Assembly (NCBI GenBank): GCA_947626705.1
Contig: CANQTJ010000013.1
Span: 1 to 18,621, forward strand
DNA length: 18,621 nucleotides
Direction: 5' to 3'
Source of the DNA: an uncultured Clostridia bacterium
GTDB taxonomy: Bacteria > Bacillota > Clostridia > TANB77 > CAG-508
Shown: piece after piece, positions 17,455 to 18,621 of the stretch
Position numbering within the stretch: the stretch's first letter is position 1
Layout: every line of letters begins with the position of its first letter
Translations under genes and position numbers: made by a program
Notes under the pieces: generated by a model
The model's database searches: none
The model's input: only the letters and a program-made list of their open reading frames with translations
What the model was told of the DNA's origin: nothing

Positions 17455-17474
17455 AAAAAGCCTTTATTAAGGCT
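17455..17474 (-). terminator. Terminator of the toxin-antitoxin operon
   Basis: On the minus strand AGCCTT-AATA-AAGGCT (17474-17459) forms a six-pair stem ending in a T run (CTTTTTC), immediately after the TAG of the restored toxin frame at 17475-17477. Confidence 0.65.
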
Positions 17475-17766
17475 CTATTTGAATAATTGCGAATGTGTAC
17501 CAATTCCAATTAATAACAATATTAATTTATCATCAAATTTTTGATATTCCAATAATATATCATTTTGTATATGACATTCCCAAATTCCGTTTGCTTTTTG
17601 GATTTAATAAATGATTTTTATATTTTTCTGGCAATACTTCATTATTGGATAATATTTCAATTACTTTGTTAAATTCTTCTTGATTAAATTTAGGATTATT
17701 TTTAATTCTTAAATATTGTTTTTTGAATGTATTAATAAATTTTATTTGATATTTACTATTCTTCAT
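17475..17766 (-). pseudogene. yafQ: YafQ-family mRNA interferase toxin, frameshifted
   Basis: The N-terminal frame (MKNSKYQIKFINTFKKQYLR to HLLNPKSKRN) stops at TGA after 68 residues. Removing one A from the AAA at 17592-17590 gives PKSNGIWECHIQNDILLEYQ and IGTHSQLFK, ending at TAG 17477-17475, a 96-residue protein of normal YafQ length. YafQ-type toxins cut ribosome-bound mRNA. The presumed catalytic residues by analogy are H52, H65, D69, H91 and F94, and all but H52 lie in the lost part, so the encoded short product should be inactive. The start overlaps the antitoxin end by 11 bases. GGAGG at 17777-17773 inside the antitoxin is its ribosome binding site. Either a real inactivation or a single-base sequence error. 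Confidence 0.85.
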
Positions 17767-18031
17767 CTAAAGCCTCCATTAATTCTTCTACACTACTATA
17801 ACTTGGATATTTTTCTGGGTGTTTCATTATCACTTCGGCTTCTTTTAATGCTTCTTTCATCTCATCACTAAAATTATTTACACTAGGATATTTTACCTTA
17901 AAAGGTATTCCATTATTAAGTTTAATTTGATGTAAAAACATATTAATTGCCTCGCTTAAAGATATTCCTAAATCATCTAAAATTGGAACAACTTCTTTTT
18001 TGATGTTATCGTTAACCCTTACAGTAGACAT
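17756..18031 (-). CDS. RelB/DinJ-family antitoxin
   Basis: A 91-residue antitoxin of the RelB/DinJ type. The N-terminal ribbon-helix-helix (MSTVRVNDNIKKEV, LDDLGISLSEAINMFLHQI) dimerises and binds DNA. The C-terminal part (NFSDEMKEALKEAE to EELMEALDEE) is the toxin-wrapping region. AGAGGTGA (rc of 18038-18045) precedes the ATG. It heads an operon with the YafQ-like toxin and is probably autoregulated through the paired TGTATACA palindromes over its promoter. With a broken partner toxin it could persist as an orphan able to neutralise other YafQ-like toxins, which is inference. Confidence 0.9.
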   Translation of the reverse strand: MSTVRVNDNIKKEVVPILDDLGISLSEAINMFLHQIKLNNGIPFKVKYPSVNNFSDEMKEALKEAEVIMKHPEKYPSYSSVEELMEALDEE

Positions 18032-18068
18032 ACTTTATCACCTCTTTTTCTTTATATTATCTATTTAT

Positions 18069-18098
18069 ATTATATGATATATGTATACATTTTGTCAA
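18069..18098 (-). promoter_or_regulatory. Sigma-A promoter of the toxin-antitoxin operon
   Basis: On the minus strand, consensus TTGACA (18098-18093) and consensus TATAAT (18074-18069) are separated by 18 bases, about 37 bases before the antitoxin start. Confidence 0.8.
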
Positions 18099-18110
18099 TA
18101 TTTGTATACA
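18082..18110. promoter_or_regulatory. Twin TGTATACA operator palindromes
   Basis: Two identical 8-bp palindromes, at 18082-18089 and 18103-18110, have centres 21 bp apart (about two helical turns) and flank the -35 element. This is the expected layout for cooperative autorepression by a ribbon-helix-helix antitoxin. Confidence 0.65.
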
Positions 18111-18161
18111 ATTTTATTATTTCATTAATATATTTTTTTATTCAAAAAATTGTTTTTTTTT

Positions 18162-18230
18162 CATGCGGACGCCGTAGGTCATCAATTTTAATTGATGATA
18201 TTCGCTAGAATACTAGTTTTAGTTCCTACA
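18162..18230. other. Small structured element, possible three-way junction
   Basis: A short stretch with more G+C than its surroundings follows a T8 run. GTAGG (18174-18178) can pair with CCTAC (18225-18229). This encloses hairpin TCATCAATT/AATTGATGA (18179-18187 with 18190-18198) and hairpin GCTAG/CTAGT around AATA (18204-18217). It lies between the divergent promoters of the antitoxin and prepilin-like genes and upstream of the latter's promoter, so it is unlikely to be its leader. I do not recognise it as a known riboswitch, ribozyme or recombination site. The rest of the 350-base gap holds only promoter elements. Confidence 0.35.
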
Positions 18231-18277
18231 TATAAGAGGGAATAATAAATTGCTTTTATTTTTTTTGTATGCAACTA

Positions 18278-18306
18278 TTTACAAAATATTTTTAAAATGA
18301 TAAAAT
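18278..18306 (+). promoter_or_regulatory. Promoter of the prepilin-like gene
   Basis: TTTACA (18278-18283) and TAAAAT (18301-18306) are 17 bases apart, about 75 bases before the ATG at 18383. Confidence 0.55.
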
Positions 18307-18382
18307 CTAAAATAGTAATAACAAAGTTACATAATAAAACAAAAATAGAGCAAAATAAACAAAAGAAGAAAGGGGAAAATAA

Positions 18383-18621
18383 ATGAAATTAAACAAAAAA
18401 ATGTATAAAGAAAAAAAGGGAATAACATTAGTAGCACTTGTAATAACAATAGTTATTTTATTGATATTGGCAGGAATATCGATAGCACAATTGACAGGAA
18501 ATGGACTATTTGAAAATGCAAAATTGGCAAAAGAAAAATACAAAAATGCACAAGAAAAAGAAGATGCAATATTAAAAGAGTATGCAGATTATATGAAAAG
18601 TAATGGAGATTTACCAGAAAA
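18383..18621 (+). CDS. Prepilin-like protein, cut by window end
   Basis: The first 79 residues are visible and the gene runs past the window. MKLNKKMYKEKKGITLVAL followed by VITIVILLILAGISIAQL is a type IV prepilin-like N-terminus: a short positive leader, a KG cleavage site and a hydrophobic helix. It is the form common in Clostridia, with Ala rather than Glu at +5. It continues with the typical GNGLFENAKLAKEKYKNAQEKE, an amphipathic extension of the pilin alpha-1 helix. The ribosome binding site AGAAAGGGGA (18367-18376) precedes the ATG. The head domain is not visible. It would be a pilin, pseudopilin or other surface protein anchored through this helix. No pilus assembly genes lie in the window. 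Confidence 0.85.
   Translation, partial: MKLNKKMYKEKKGITLVALVITIVILLILAGISIAQLTGNGLFENAKLAKEKYKNAQEKEDAILKEYADYMKSNGDLPE

Noticed and set aside
17350..17544. Plus-strand open frame overlapping the tRNA
   Set aside because: It begins inside tRNA-Trp and runs through the terminator and the end of the toxin gene on the other strand, so it is a chance frame.
18162..18230. Possible c-di-GMP or glutamine riboswitch upstream of the prepilin-like gene
   Set aside because: The conserved cores of these classes are not present, and a good promoter lies downstream of the element, so it would not be in that gene's leader.
18201..18232. Sequence GTTTTAGTTCCTAC resembling part of a CRISPR repeat
   Set aside because: It occurs once. 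No second copy at repeat-spacer distance and no cas gene is present.

Overview
The window is very AT-rich, bacterial and gene-dense, with Gram-positive features: strong AGGAGG-type ribosome binding sites, an LPxTG-type wall anchor, a dipicolinate synthase A subunit (spore formation), a DUF881 protein and a clostridial-type prepilin-like protein. It fits best with a low-GC, probably spore-forming member of the Clostridia, such as an uncultured gut lineage. That placement is inference from gene content and not from a marker phylogeny. The tRNA-Trp has anticodon CCA and every Trp codon checked is TGG, so the code is standard. TAA is the dominant stop.

Layout. (1) 1-1955: queH (queuosine synthesis), a 280-base stretch holding a possible relict gene, then yqeK (HD-domain Ap4A hydrolase) closely followed by a YkuD-like L,D-transpeptidase. 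(2) 1997-6500: a surface-glycan block with a GtrII-like membrane glucosyltransferase, an FAD/NAD(P) oxidoreductase of the kind found in glycan clusters, and a GT39/GT83-like membrane glycosyltransferase split by a one-base frameshift. (3) 6568-13051: housekeeping, cell-wall and spore genes: polA with a decayed proofreading site, a membrane-anchored lytic transglycosylase that appears to start at ATA, a membrane-anchored TPR protein, dpsA without dpsB, and uppP. (4) 13111-15945: two converging surface-protein genes, one with a concanavalin-like domain and one a von Willebrand A protein with an LPNTG anchor, separated by a bidirectional terminator. (5) 15946-18621: a divergent promoter region, a membrane protein with two tandem DUF881 domains, tRNA-Trp with its own promoter and terminator, a minus-strand RelB/YafQ-type toxin-antitoxin operon whose toxin is frameshifted, a small structured-looking element, and the start of a prepilin-like gene cut by the window end.

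Much of the content is cell-envelope biology. UppP recycles undecaprenyl phosphate, the lipid carrier on which peptidoglycan and surface-glycan precursors are built. The GT-C enzymes use polyprenyl-linked sugars. The lytic transglycosylase and L,D-transpeptidase remodel the wall, and the VWA and prepilin-like proteins are surface-exposed. I see no insertion sequence, prophage, CRISPR array or large unknown multigene system. The main anomalies are two single-base frameshifts (glycosyltransferase and toxin), an ATA start in front of an intact lytic transglycosylase, a doubled DUF881 protein, and a possible three-way-junction element near 18.2 kb.
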